Assembly: GCA_014621425.1 (NCBI GenBank)
Contig: JAANBB010000035.1
Span: 1-64,000 of the forward strand
DNA: 64,000 bases
Direction of reading: 5' to 3'
Source: Cylindrodendrum hubeiense
Taxonomy: Eukaryota > Ascomycota > Sordariomycetes > Hypocreales > Nectriaceae
Part shown: one piece after another, positions 50,311 through 62,123 of the stretch
How the letters are laid out: every line of letters begins with the position of its first letter
Position numbering within the stretch: the first letter of the stretch is position 1
The notes under the pieces: generated by a model
Database searches by the model: none
Told to the model about the DNA's origin: nothing
The model's input: only the letters and a program-made list of their open reading frames with translations
Program-made: the position numbers and the translations under genes

Positions 50311-50353
50311 CCCGTCAGCAGCCCGTCAGCAGCCCGTCAGCGGGCCCGTCAGC
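50311..50353. repeat. 11-bp tandem repeat CCCGTCAGCAG, about four copies
   Basis: CCCGTCAGC begins at 50311, 50322, 50333 and 50345 (the last after a GG insertion). It sits between the two CGG-N3-CCG sites of the halogenase upstream region. It could be a regulator array or a simple slippage product. Confidence 0.6.
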
Positions 50354-50466
50354 CATGTCTTGTGCCTGGCGGTGGCGCGGATGCCGATCCGGTTGACAAG
50401 GAGAGTTATTTGTCCCGAACGTCACCCCTAATGTCCGTCACCCGCATAATCGCCGTCGTCAGGAGT

Positions 50467-50475
50467 CGGAGTCCG
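50467..50475. promoter_or_regulatory. Second CGG-N3-CCG site (CGGAGTCCG) upstream of halogenase
   Basis: About 520 bp before the halogenase start, within AGTCGGAGTCCGG. It pairs with the site at 50264-50272. Confidence 0.5.
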
Positions 50476-52714
50476 GTTATATGATAAGCGAATTCGCCAC
50501 TCAACCCTGATACCTATAATTCATTAAACCCAATTGGAATTGTCTTCCTAAGACATTTTTACATCTACTACACACGTGCGGGCGTTTTGTCCAACCCGAC
50601 TGTAGACGCTACATCGGCATTGCCTCGTCTCAATCCTCGGCTTGCGATCACTGTTATCTCGCATTTCTTCCTTTGCCTAGACTCTCGCGTTTTGTTGGGT
50701 CTGTATGTCCTATCCATCACTAGAGTCGGGGTCCTTCCTTGTTTGGGAAGTTTTGTATTTCCCGGGGACGCTTGCCAGGTGGCTGATTCGCCTCGCGGAG
50801 GATCATGATCCCGACTGTATCAATGACACATTGTGCATGATTCCTCTCGCCCGCTTAGCGAACTGGCCAACAGCCTCAACAATATACGCTGGGGAGCTAT
50901 CCCGGTGACGGGTAATCTGACCTTTGATGTAATTGGACTGAGAGGACACCTCGGTTGGGTTGTTGGGCGTATTGGAAACCCAACGGGCGGGCACATCAGC
51001 AACCCCCTCCAAGGACGTTGGCATCCGTGGCTTCACATCCAACGAGGAAAACCACACTTACCCGGATCATACGGAACGAATTCTACACTTTGGAAATCCT
51101 ATTGTGGGTTGTTTCCCGTCATTGAGGCTTAGAATGCTGCGAAAAACGCGGGGACGCAGTCCTCAGTGATATGGTTTGTACTGGCCCACGTCGGATTCTC
51201 AATTTGTCTCCCGTGCGCTTGCTAAAACAACCAACATCAGGAAGTTGAAGTACATAATATGAATGGGAAGCATACAGAGCGTGGCGACTTGTTTTCTTTT
51301 CGTAAGAGCTTAAATTCTGTTGAGTGGTAACGTTGCGGCTGCCAATGACGAGGAGGCGATATCCTCCAGTAGTTCGAAGATTTGTGTGCTAATCGAAATT
51401 TTAAACCTACTCTAAGCCTCTCTCGTCCGGTTCCCAACCGTTATCGGATGTGGTGGGTACCTGATGTTTGGGTAGAGTGTTTGTTTTCGTGCTAGGATGA
51501 GAGATGATATTTGCTCCCGATGATAATGAACAGTAGGATGTACTGCGATTGGTAATTGACGCCCTAAATCTATGTAGCCCATATCTGACCTCTAAGCTGG
51601 ACTGAAATCGTATTGGAATCTCTATCGGAGATACTGATCACCATTTCGGTCGAGATAAAACCCATCATAAGCCTAGTCTCATCGAAGCTGTAGATCTCCG
51701 ACTCCGTAATGCGGTACTTCGCGATTGTATTCCATACAAGCACAAACTAGCCAAAAATGACCTCTAAATGTTTTTTTGACCTTACTGGTAGTCGGACTTT
51801 GAAATGAACCACGTCGTGAGCTCTGGGTATCGCCGGGATGAAGTTGCAATCCCAGCGCTCACTGGAGGCGCGTCTGCGAATAGTTTGTTGGCCTCAACTC
51901 CCACACTTACTAACCTGGGAGGAAAGAAAATCTGGGATATGTTAGACAATAGCATTCTCATCAAGGCTGGTTGATTTCTACGATTTGGGTATGCTGTCGC
52001 GCTGTGAAGGAATTTGTTTGAGTAGGCTATTCAAATTGACTCAGCAGACTGAGTAGAGCTTCGGTGTTGCCTGAATACTAAGATTTGGATGTCGTTTAGT
52101 ACCCTGCACCGCTAGGACTAAGCGAATATCTTTGCTACGGCTGCATTGTTGTTAGTGAAGAAAAACACACTTGAATATACTAGTCGTGTGATTGCGGCTA
52201 ATTAAGTGGCGAACTCGCTTATTTAGCAAATTCGCTTGTCATACCTTAATATCCAACTTTTTTTCTTAGTACACTCGGATCCATAATGTCCAAAACTATC
52301 TCCCGTCAACAACATGAATGCAATGCCATCCTGCTTCAACCAACCGATCAGGTATGTAATGCATAATGCGTATAAGTGTACGGCAACACATTTTTTTTAT
52401 CTGTAATTTTAACAAGTGAAGCGGCGCTTATAATCTGTGATAGCAAGTACAACTGCTCATGGCTTGTAGTTGGATTTGGTGCGACAGTGGCATGTGTAAC
52501 GATCCAAGCGAGTATATTGACAAAATCCCACTTGTTGGTAGGTCCTGGCTCGGCAACCTGGGATAGAAGAGCGAGTGCAAGGGGAGCCACCTTCGGGCTC
52601 AGCCCGGTGAATATCAAACGTATCGAACCTCTAACTGATGACATCTCGCCCATAAAGTTACTTGAGGAGCCATATATATAACGTCTGTACAATGTGTAGT
52701 AATCTGATCTAATT

Positions 52715-54830
52715 CTAAGCCACCCTAGAGAGATCTCCTGACATGGAGCTATATCTACTATTTAGAGATTGGAACTGTTCCCGTGCAAGACAATTAATTA
52801 CCTGTACATCTCTCAGCACACGAAGCAAATCCTCGACACCATCATTACCGCCAACTACCGTGTTAGAGTGTGTAGAGAGAAACTTTGCCGCACAAGTCAG
52901 CGGGTCAGGCAGGAAGGGGTGGGCCTTGAAGCAGCTGAGCGACGGCACCGCCTTAGCCAGGCGCACAACCTCCAGGGCTGCCACGGAGGCGCGTCGCTCG
53001 TAGGCGCCCGTGACTAGTCGCTGGTCTAGGGTCCGGCAGGAGGCTGCCTGTCTCTGCACGGTGTTGCTGTGGAAGACGACGGCGCTATGGGCCAACATGT
53101 GGGCAAAGAGAAGCATGGGATCGCTGTCGACTGCTGAGCAGGGGGCGAGTATCTGCAGCCGAGTCTCTACTGCGGAAGCGAGCCATTCGTGACGCGTCCA
53201 AAAATCAGTTCCAGGGGTTTTTGGACCATCACACATGTACGCGCGCCGGTGGGTCATGCACCGCCCCTGGAGCGCCGTCACCACTACGCACTCGGCAAAG
53301 GGTGAAAGGGTGCTCGGGCTGTTTTGCATCAGGGCTTCGGAGAGGAAACTGACGCGGATTTGCTTGTTATTTTGGAAGTTTGCCTCTGGGGCCGGGAGAC
53401 GCGTGCGGATCTGGAAACAGTTAGTTACGGGCCAGAGGGCTTGGAAGTGCACCTAATAGACTACTTACCATGTCCTCCTGCAAGGTCAGGGGCGACTCGC
53501 TTCGCAGGCAGAGAAAATGATCAAGGCTAAAGGCCAGCCAAAAAGTCCGTCTCCTCTCCTCGGCGTCGGCAAAGCTCTCCTCCAAGTCATCATGGGTACC
53601 CATGGTAGCCGAGGGCGAGACTTGCGGGGTAGCGTCGTCGGGCGCATCCACATCGTATAAGCGGGCCATCTGCACGAGGCGAAAGGCTCGGCCCGCCGTA
53701 AGCATGGCCTGGTGTTCTCCCATTCGCAGGAGGTCGGAGTGGGCCAGCAGCAGCCATGCCTGTATGTGCTCTAGCGGGATCTCGTCTATAGACATGGTTC
53801 GTATTTGATGCCCCTGGGCTTCGAGCAGATGACGCGTCTCAACACAGAGATGATCAACGAAATGGCAGCCGTGGACCGACATCGCCGCAGCCATGGTCCA
53901 CATCGCCGACTGGAGGCATGCACGAGCCGGTTCAGGGCTCTCCTGTCCAGCCCACGTGAAGTATCGCCTGCGGAGGATCATGGGGCATATGGGATGCACA
54001 CGGTCGAAATAGAGTTGGTCTCTGTAACAGGAAACGGTCAACACGCTTACTAGCAAACAAGCATTGGGTGGTCGCACAAATCGGCACGCATAATATCCGT
54101 CAACTTGAACCTCGTGGGCATTAAGGATGGCCCTGTATCGACATGATCCATCAATAGGGTTTCTATCCCGTCCGATTGCATCGGGGGGCCGCGTTCCAGG
54201 TCCTGCCAGTCCATGCAATCTGCCCAACCAGCGAGGTCGATATCAGCAAATTCCAAGCTCACAGGTGTAGACGCCAACGTTGTCGCCGATGTCGTCGACG
54301 TTGTACGACTGAGGGCCAGGTTTGCTTCATCCAAGCAGTTTGTCTCGAGGCCATTATATTCGTCGGGGACTACGATAACGTCTGTTCGCGAAGAGTCGGA
54401 GTCCCGCTCGGGCAACGTGTTTCGCGGTGCGCCCCCCGAGTTGGGTTCGAAGTGGTGGTCTAGCTGCGATTGAAGTGTTGCTGCGCATATTAATTGTCAG
54501 TAATAATAACTTCGTGAAAGATATGCCTTTGAAAGGTGAAGCGTGCGTAGATTAGAGAAATGGACTCGAGCGGACGAACGATGGAAGGGATAGAGGCACA
54601 CGGCAGTATGGGTGGATATGTAGGAAATAAAACGAACCAATTTGAAGGCGCATCCGATTGAGTAGGCCCTTCTTAGGTCCCCTCTGCTGTCTCTTGTCCA
54701 CAATCACACATGCGATACCTGTTTCGGTGCAGAAACCGCATTTGGGCCGTCCTCGGTCGCACCGGGCTTTGCGTCTCCGACACTCCTCGCAGGCAAATCC
54801 AGGTTGCTGTCGGAACGCTCTCCCCTCCAT
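52715..54830 (-). CDS. Zn2Cys6 transcription factor with fungal_trans domain
   Basis: Exons 54638-54830, 54078-54480, 53469-54021 and 52715-53410 give 614 residues. Start MEGRAFRQQ is followed by the zinc cluster ACEECRRRKARCD…CGFCTETGIAC at about residues 13-40. A basic RGPKKG hinge follows, with a short coiled coil spanning intron 1 (RMRLQI-ATLQSQL). The regulatory domain begins at DQLYFDRVHPICP and continues with RRRTFWLAFSLDHFLCL. The donor of intron 2 is taken as GTGCGA, because the later GTAAGC would create a stop codon. It lies at the right edge of the azaphilone cluster and has a CGGACTCCG site 620 bp upstream, so it may be a second pathway regulator. It could also be a neighbour outside the cluster. 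Confidence 0.85.
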
Positions 54831-55447
54831 ATTAGCCACGACTAGGATGGAAGATTTATGATGGTTCGCGATGTATTGAAGATGCAGCACTGAACTCATT
54901 ATCAACAGCGGACAGGGAGGCAGGCAATTAATATCGCTCATTGCTGCGCACGTTCCTATCGGCAACTGCCTTTGTTGGTTATGTGCACCCTTGCCTTCCT
55001 ATAAATATATGAAGCAGTCATAATCACATACATGGTAGTATGCAACTTCGTACATAGAGCAAAGTCACCAACACATAGTGCCCCTAACTCAGTAAATTCA
55101 CATGAGTGGAGAATCGGGCTTAGCCGCAGATCACGTCACTTCCGCTTTATCCGAAGAGTTTACACGCCCCAGGTCCAACATCCATTTAGCAGCCGCATAA
55201 CAAGACATCCCCTTCGAGCGGCATACGTGAGTTTCGGCATTCTGATATCCAATCGCCACTCAGCCTTTAGTGCGCACTAATGCGCGATACCCGGCGCCCC
55301 ACTCGCGCTATCTCAATGAGGTCGGCCAGAAATGATACGAGCGAGTGGGTGTTTCGGAGAGTTTCCAGATTAGCTAGAGCCCTAGCAGCTGACGGCTGAC
55401 AGCTGACGGCTGTGGCTGATGGGTAGCAGTTAAGGCTGCGGAGCTGT

Positions 55448-55456
55448 CGGACTCCG
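55448..55456. promoter_or_regulatory. CGG-N3-CCG site (CGGACTCCG) upstream of the right-end regulator
   Basis: The palindrome lies in TGTCGGACTCCGTT, about 620 bp before the start of the Zn2Cys6 gene at 54830. It is the rightmost copy noticed by eye. The distance makes function uncertain. Confidence 0.35.
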
Positions 55457-55659
55457 TTCCTACAGCGGGATATTCCCTGATGATAGTCAGAGCTATATGG
55501 ATCCCTAGCTCGCCCAGACATGGCGGGGTGAGTGAGCTTATGCCGGCGAAGCTCCCCGGTGAGGTTGCACATGAGGCAGACTCCGCCATCGTGCAAAAAT
55601 AAATATCCCAAACTTTGATCAACATTGAATATAGCCATTGAATTTAGCCATTGAATATA

Positions 55660-56100
55660 GAGCCACATCCCCTATAGGCTGTACGATATAGGGCTCTGCC
55701 CACTACAGCCCACTATGACTTGCATTCTTTTCTAGCGGGCGATGGTGGCCGCAGCTCCGAACTTTAAAGCAAACCGTATATATATCAGCCATCCCACTAC
55801 TCTATGTAGGGCTGTAGCTTATATGGCCTGTTTTATGATAAGAGGCAGGGTTGCGGCTGCTATAGCCCGTTGTGTTACAGCTGATGGCGCTTAGTAGAAG
55901 AGAGAGAGGTTGTGGTGCTATGCGGCTCTGCAGCCTGCTATAAGGGCGAGGTTGTGGCTGTTGGAGCCCGCTAGATAATAGTGGATTATAGTGGGCGAGG
56001 AATGGTCACTATCGCCCGCTGTAAGACATAGGGATCTGACCATTATAGCCCGCTATAATAAACACAGGCCATAGTGGATTACAGTGGTTGCAGTCCTATT
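55660..56100. repeat. Diverged palindromic repeats around AGCCCGCTATAAT
   Basis: Variants of (T/A)TAGCCCGCTATAAT and its near reverse complement ATTATAGTGGGC recur, for example near 55700, 55865, 55963, 55995, 56008 and 56045-56060. They are mixed with 'gtggattatagtggg' and 'ggttgcggctgctatagcc'. The pattern looks like a decayed array of a short palindromic unit or non-coding transposon ends. No transposase is seen. Confidence 0.5.
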
Positions 56101-57446
56101 TAATTTCTAAGAAAGTTTGGGATTTTTATTTTTGCACTTTGGCGAAGTCTGTCTGATGTGCCACCGTACACCCGCCTCCCCAGGTCGCGCGATTGGCCGG
56201 ATCGCCAGAGTAAAATCCGCATTTCCCCTTAATTCCCGACACTGCTCAGTCATCGAGAGCAATTTGAGACGGAGTTTGCGACTACAAAGCCGGTGACAAG
56301 TAGCACTGGTAATATAGTAATTCCGCCTCCAGAGGGTGTGCCCTTTTGGCTCACTGTCGTTGACATTTTGGACTGCACTCCGTCCCATTGGCACGGTCTG
56401 CGAGCAGGTCAACCCCTACTGAGCGTTTATGGACGACACTGCCTATTTTATGGCTTTTCATTCAGATTTATCAAGTCTACAGAGGCCGGCAAGAAAGTCA
56501 GCAGCGAAAGCCATGCCTTACTATTAGCAGAACTTCCGGCAACATCGTCTGAAATCCATGACCACCAGACAATCCTCTAAACATCAGAAGCGAGAAGACA
56601 CCAACAGCCCCGGTATAGGCAATGATGGTCACATCAAAAAGTATCAAATTTGGAGCCTGGTAAAAATGGCGGCCTCCATCCACAGGCGGGACTTGCGGAG
56701 AGTTGCTCAACGAGACGATAATCCAGAGCCACGGAGAGGATTTGTTGGAAGAAAACTCGATTCAATCTCTCGTCTCTATTAAATAACACGCATGGAATAG
56801 TTTCGTCCTGCATTGGAAGATCCAAACAAGTAGCTTGAGGTTATTCCTGCCGGCGAGTTGAGAGACCAAAATGCAATTATGCATAGGTGAAAGCTTTACT
56901 GGAAACCAACCAAACAGCTCAGATTGGATCGTGTTCTCTTCACTGGGGAAGAGGTCTACAAGTACTGTGTCGACAGAGATTTCGTATTGCCTAGATATTG
57001 AAGCAGCGGAAAAAGTATCGTAACAGAACACCAAAGTAGATGCCCTCCCACGGAAAATCCCCAATCAAGTGTCGTCAACAAATCTCCCTAGTTCGGATAT
57101 ATAAGTAGCTACTGCTGGAACTATCAGTTGAGATTACTTGATGTAAGGTCTTGTGAAATAGTAAGCATCCAATCGAATGCCTTGCTGAAGAATTGATAGT
57201 CTTCGCGTTGGCAAGAGGTTGAAACCCGATTGTAAGTGATGAAGATCCCGATCTCAAGAACTCAGACGCGATTGATAGTAGGGAAAGAATCTTCAGGAAA
57301 TATAGATTAATACAAATAATAAAGAATTAAAAACAGGCTCTAATTAGAAGGGTTCGGGAAGGTCTCGTTCCTCTTTCAAGCTATCTCTCTTGAAGATGTC
57401 CCACTGTGACTGACTGTTTGATGTCTCCAGCCCTCTGGTCGGAGAC

Positions 57447-57965
57447 CTTCCAGACGAGGACACAGTTGTCTTCATAGCCAGCAAGCTCGACGATTCGCCG
57501 CTTCCAAAAGAGCTCGACGATCGCCAGACTCTATGAATACAAGCGAATGAGCACCCTATCCAATGTACTTTTGCTTACAATGATTGCGCAATGATCATAG
57601 ATCCAATGATTGGGCAATGGTACGTTCTAGAAACTCTTCCAGGAAGAAAATTCAGCCATCCCGCCGCGAAAATGAGCATCAAAATAGCTCGTGCTACATT
57701 CAGGCAGATCGTTGACGAAACTAGGGGTGTGCGAATAACGCTGCTAAAGGGCATTCTCCGAGACACATACGATCCATAAACATTGTACGGCCTTGAAAGA
57801 TTGGAAGGCATAGTCGACGCATTCCCTACCGATGAGATTGACACCTGTGGAGAGGCACCTCCTGGCGGTCACAGCGGCCTCGTGTTCAAGGCTGAATGGT
57901 GATGCCGGCAGAAGATTGACATGTTGTCGGAGCAGACATGCGACGTGATGTTGAAAAGGATATAG
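57447..57965 (+). pseudogene. Decayed gene of unknown family
   Basis: Readable plus-strand stretches are broken by stops. VGDLPDEDTVVFIASKLDD is at about 57440-57500. A longer one (57591-57779) has PMIGQWYVLETLPGRKF and ARATFRQIVDETRGVRI. After a TAA the same frame continues as TLYGLERLEGIVDAFPTDEI and GHSGLVFKAEW (57780-57899), followed by a TGA and a further short open stretch. The continuity of frame across stops suggests a pseudogene rather than chance. I do not recognise the family. Confidence 0.35.
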
Positions 57966-59210
57966 CCACCCGGCAACCGAACTGAAACTAGGCTTTACAG
58001 GGAGTTTCGTTACACAATTGCTTGACTGTTCAGTTACAGTACGGGTCGCTAATTTATCAAGTTGTATCTAACTCAAAAGCCTCTGTCAAGCAACCGGCGG
58101 GTCGGAGTGTTCCTTATGGCCTCATCAGCTGCCGTTCGATCCTACCTTATCAGCTTTGCCTTCAACCGACAGAGATGAGAAGCAGGACAACATCTCGAAC
58201 TAGATCCACATAATTGGATGGGTATTTGAAAGGAATTATTAGTAGAACTGACAAGAACTGGGATATAATCACGTACTTATTTCAGGATCTCGCCCACAGC
58301 ATCACAAATTTTCACTGCCAAGGTACCCTCATTCGGTGAGCTCCATATATTATCTTACATCCCATTGTCCCAGATCCATCATATTGTCCAACATTAACAA
58401 ACATTCGGGAGTGAAATCCACCTCGAACACATACTGATTAGAAAAAGCGGGCCTAGTGATGGAAAAGGTACTAGAACTGAGATTTGAGCTCATTTTCAAT
58501 AGGTCCCTGGAAGATGCGGTCATAGTTCCAATGCCTTTACTCGATGTTCCAAGCAAATACCGGTTTCGGCCAGCTGAAGAAAAGCTGTCTGCTGATGACC
58601 TAGAGGAGTTGTGGCTAATATTGATGCGCTTACTTTTTGTTTTTCATTTGCTCGGCCAGTGGACTTGAGCTACAGTAGCACGTTGCGTGGCGGTTCTTCT
58701 TCTTTCGCAAAGCCTAAGGTCAATCGCTGTCGATGGGCATAGACATGGCAAGGAGCAACATTTTGGTCCCTGAAGTCGCGGGTTTTAATGCAAAAGATTT
58801 CTATTCCATAGGTAGCAAAGCAAACAGTACTCCAATACAGTGGCTGCCTTGTTTACGGGCTGTTTGGAGTTGATGGACATCCCTCTGCCAAGTGGAAAAC
58901 AATTCACAAAGATTCACCGCACCACCGCTTACACAGCTTTCTTTCTTATGTCAGACATGCCTTAAATATGCAAGCCGTAGTATTCATTCGCGATTTACTG
59001 CGCTCTGAAATCTGTTGAGGAGTATTTTAAATTGCGACCGTTTTTGATTATTATATCATCAACATACAAATAGCAAAAATTACATCACAACGCTCCTCAA
59101 TATAATATCCACAATACTCAATTAATAATCTTCCTCATTATCAACTACCCTCATCACTTGGGTGGGTATGGAAAAAAACACACTCCATCTGTTCCAGTTC
59201 TAACATTTAC

Positions 59211-59882
59211 TTAGTTGGCAATGACCGGTGTCGTCCGAGCCCATTTATCGCCTTCTGCTGCCTCTACTAAAAACGCGGCGACACTTGCTCTTGAGATAGT
59301 GGCCAACATACCAATTCCATCCCCATCATTTTCGAAGGTCTTGACATCCTGCTTTTCCGTTTCTTTCATCAGCGTCGGTCGAACGAGAGTCCAGTCCAAG
59401 TTGCTCGCTTTCACAATCTCGTCAACTTCCTCATGATCCTTATAGGTTAGGCCCAAGTTGGAATATCGAACAAGCATTCGCATCAAGAATGGTAGGTTGT
59501 AGGCGGAGCTTCCCACGCCAAGGGCGGATGTATAAACAAATTTAGAGACACCGTGGCTCTTCATCGCCGCGAGTATATTGGTGACAGATTCTGCAAGTAA
59601 CCGCGGTGGGGAAATGTTTTTAGCAAAAGGGCTGTCGCTTGCTCGTGGTGCATTCAACGTGACGATGACCGCCGAGGGTTGGTCGGTAGTTTCAGTGGCC
59701 TTGAAAGCATCTTCGATGGCAGAGGGATCGAGAGGAGAGCCTTTGACGATTGTGAGACCTGACTGTGGCTCCAGAGAAGATGGATTTCGGACGAGGGCTG
59801 TGACGGTGTGTCCTCGGGAAATCGCCTCGCTGAGGACGAGGCGCCCTGTCCGACCATTGGCACCGACTAGTAGGAGTCTCAT
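59211..59882 (-). CDS. NAD(P)-binding protein (atypical SDR, NAD(P)H-binding type)
   Basis: 223 residues in one exon. The N-terminus MRLLLVGANGRTGRLVLSEAI is a GxxGxxG dinucleotide fold. Later motifs are VTALVRNPSSL, VSKFVYTSALGVGSS and LDWTLVRPTLM, as in small NmrA/BVR-B-like reductases. The length fits that family. The substrate is not evident. It may act as a flavin/biliverdin-type reductase or a redox sensor. It stands alone, with no sign of co-regulation with the cluster. Confidence 0.85.
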   Translation of the reverse strand: MRLLLVGANGRTGRLVLSEAISRGHTVTALVRNPSSLEPQSGLTIVKGSPLDPSAIEDAFKATETTDQPSAVIVTLNAPRASDSPFAKNISPPRLLAESVTNILAAMKSHGVSKFVYTSALGVGSSAYNLPFLMRMLVRYSNLGLTYKDHEEVDEIVKASNLDWTLVRPTLMKETEKQDVKTFENDGDGIGMLATISRASVAAFLVEAAEGDKWARTTPVIAN

Positions 59883-60915
59883 GATGAAATGCTGGGACTT
59901 GGTTGATTTGCGTAGCGAATTAGGATATAATGGTAAGAAGTGTGAGAAAGGATGGGAAAAGCTGAAAACCTGACGATGCTGGGTGGCTGAGTATATAACA
60001 TCATAGATTAATGCAAGCTAATGATTATTTCGAATTATGGGATGACCGAACTGTCCAGACGGCTTGAACCACGCCATCTCTTTGAGTGTCGGTGGGACGA
60101 TCTCGTGCTAGTGACAAGTGTGCGTGATACATCATTGAGCTAGCAAATACTTTAACGAGTGCCAACTCCATGTGGATATGCAAGTACTCACTAGTCTGGA
60201 GAAACTGCAGATTGCCCCGCCAGCATTCCCGCGCGGGCAAAGAGATAATTTATCAGCATATTTCAAACTTAAGCTTTAAAGAAGCTGTGTCGGGATTACA
60301 ATCATGCCGGCCCGTGGCATCCCGCCCTGCCGCCGAACCCTTCCCCGCAGCCTCCAGGGGCCTCAGTCGCGTTTTTTACCGCGGTGCCGCTGACTCATCG
60401 GGGACTCGAGATTCCCGACCAATTTCCACCATTGACATGTGTACTCCATACAAGGCACGCAAAGCAGCTATGAGAGGCATTGCTGACCTCACTAGAGCTG
60501 CAATTGACTGCCACCGTAACGGGATTATCTGTCCAATTGATACTCGTAAATATCTTCAATCTCGTGGAATTCCCGTGACAATCGGTTGAGTGACTCGGAA
60601 CTCGGCGTTCGCGGAGTGCGTGGACTCCACTAGGTTATACTGTACGTACGGACCTTTGCCACTAACCGGATCTCGGCAGATGAACCTGCGGGGTCTAAGC
60701 CGAATCAGGCTTGGCGGTACGGAGCGCCCAACTCACATAAGCCCTGCCACATGTGTGAGCGTGGCACGCAACTAACTCATCAACTCATCAGCAGCTCATG
60801 CGCTCAGCGGAGGGAAATGACCACGACCTCGTATTCTTCGCTTGCTGCCTCTCGCAATCTGTAACGATCTTTTCGTTTCTTGGAAGGTTCTACGACGCGT
60901 GGATCAGTCTTCAGG
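59883..60915. other. Intergenic region
   Basis: 1.0 kb between divergent genes. A 139-codon open frame (60170-60589) has no domain and is not called. Promoters of the two flanking genes are expected here. Confidence 0.5.
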
Positions 60916-61905
60916 ATGGCCACTCTTCGACGAGCGTGCCGCAACTGCACCTCCTCCAAACGCAAGTGCACTATCCAAGTCCCACAGTGTGCCCGCTGTG
61001 CCCAAAAGGGACTTCGATGTGTGTACGACCTTGAGTCTCTCAACGCATCCGCAACCCAGCTTGAGAATGCACCCAAGCTCTCCTCTGGTTCACTCTATAA
61101 TGGCGATTCCGGTTACTGCGTCATGAAAACGTTCCAAGACCACGCTTCTAGCACCCCAGGAATATGCACGCCAGGACCTGCAGACACATTAGAGATGATT
61201 CTTTTGGGCTTTCAATCAGTCCCAGATTGTATCAGAACAGGCAAACCTGCCGCGTTCGTACATCCAGGATTACGTATACTGGACGGTCACAACCATTGTG
61301 CCGCCTTAAGTGGGACCACAAGAGGCGGTGTCGACCATCCAGGCTTCAACCGCTTGCTCCAAGTCGACATCGAGCTAGTGTCAATACAGGAGGCTCTCAC
61401 AGCGCTTCAGGCTCTTCTCGTTCACTTAGCCATGTCCCTCTTCTCCTCGAATCCAGCGGAGAAGGCAAACGCAGAAAGCCACCTTGACATCCTCTATAAC
61501 TGGACTCGAACCTTGCTAGCAACCGCTCAGCCCAGGTTACCTCTAAATCTATCGACATGGCAGACGTGGCTCTTTGGAGAGAGCGTTCGGCGAACCATAG
61601 TCATGTCATACGCCCTGGTTGTGGCACACTTTGCCTCCAAGAATCAGTATTGCTCAAACTGCATATTCTTTGAGTCCCTCCCATTTGACAGACGCCTGGG
61701 TCTGTGGATGGCAGAGTCACCGCAGGCCTGGATAGCAGCCGCTGGAGTTAAGGTTGGCGGTGATGTTGGGGAGCACCTGAGCTCGTTTCATGAGTTTGCA
61801 GAAGGCCTCAATGGGATAACCCCGGAACTTCGCGGAGATACGTTCCTGGCTCTGCTTGCAATTGGTCATAATGGAAGGAAGAATACCCTGACCAGTGGGA
61901 ACTAA
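60916..61905 (+). CDS. Short Zn2Cys6 protein, AflR-like
   Basis: 329 residues from the ATG at 60916; in-frame codons upstream are ignored because the zinc cluster starts right after this Met. The cluster RRACRNCTSSKRKC…CARCAQKGLRC is at residues 5-34. The C-terminal part lacks the long fungal_trans region and resembles the short AflR-type regulatory tail (ESVRRTIVMSYALV; FESLPFDRRLGLWMAE). It is probably a regulator of a local process. It lies just upstream of an NmrA-like gene on the same strand. It could be a distal regulator of the azaphilone cluster, but nothing in the sequence shows that. Confidence 0.8.
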   Translation: MATLRRACRNCTSSKRKCTIQVPQCARCAQKGLRCVYDLESLNASATQLENAPKLSSGSLYNGDSGYCVMKTFQDHASSTPGICTPGPADTLEMILLGFQSVPDCIRTGKPAAFVHPGLRILDGHNHCAALSGTTRGGVDHPGFNRLLQVDIELVSIQEALTALQALLVHLAMSLFSSNPAEKANAESHLDILYNWTRTLLATAQPRLPLNLSTWQTWLFGESVRRTIVMSYALVVAHFASKNQYCSNCIFFESLPFDRRLGLWMAESPQAWIAAAGVKVGGDVGEHLSSFHEFAEGLNGITPELRGDTFLALLAIGHNGRKNTLTSGN

Positions 61906-62123
61906 ACTCAATTAGGAATCTACTGTGCTACAGAGGCATGTCATCAAAGGCTTGCCATCAGAGGCATGTAATCACATCTGATCGGTCAAACAGTACAAGT
62001 GGGGATGCCAAAGTAGAGAATTTGTCAGCTGCAATTGGAGCAATATATATATCATGAATGAGCAATCTCACTGTCTTGGAATCTTTCATTGATATCTATC
62101 ATACACTTTTACAAAGTGCCATC

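Larger units (their letters stand above)
54831..59210. other. Gene-poor region right of the cluster
   Basis: 4.4 kb without an intact gene. It holds the regulator promoter with CGGACTCCG at 55448-55456, a block of diverged palindromic repeats (55660-56100) and a decayed gene (57447-57965). A stretch at about 58.35-58.67 kb has open frames on both strands with no recognised domain. The rest is AT-rich non-coding. Confidence 0.5.

Noticed and set aside
60170..60589. 139-codon frame upstream of the AflR-like gene
   Set aside because: No recognisable domain or good start context; likely chance.
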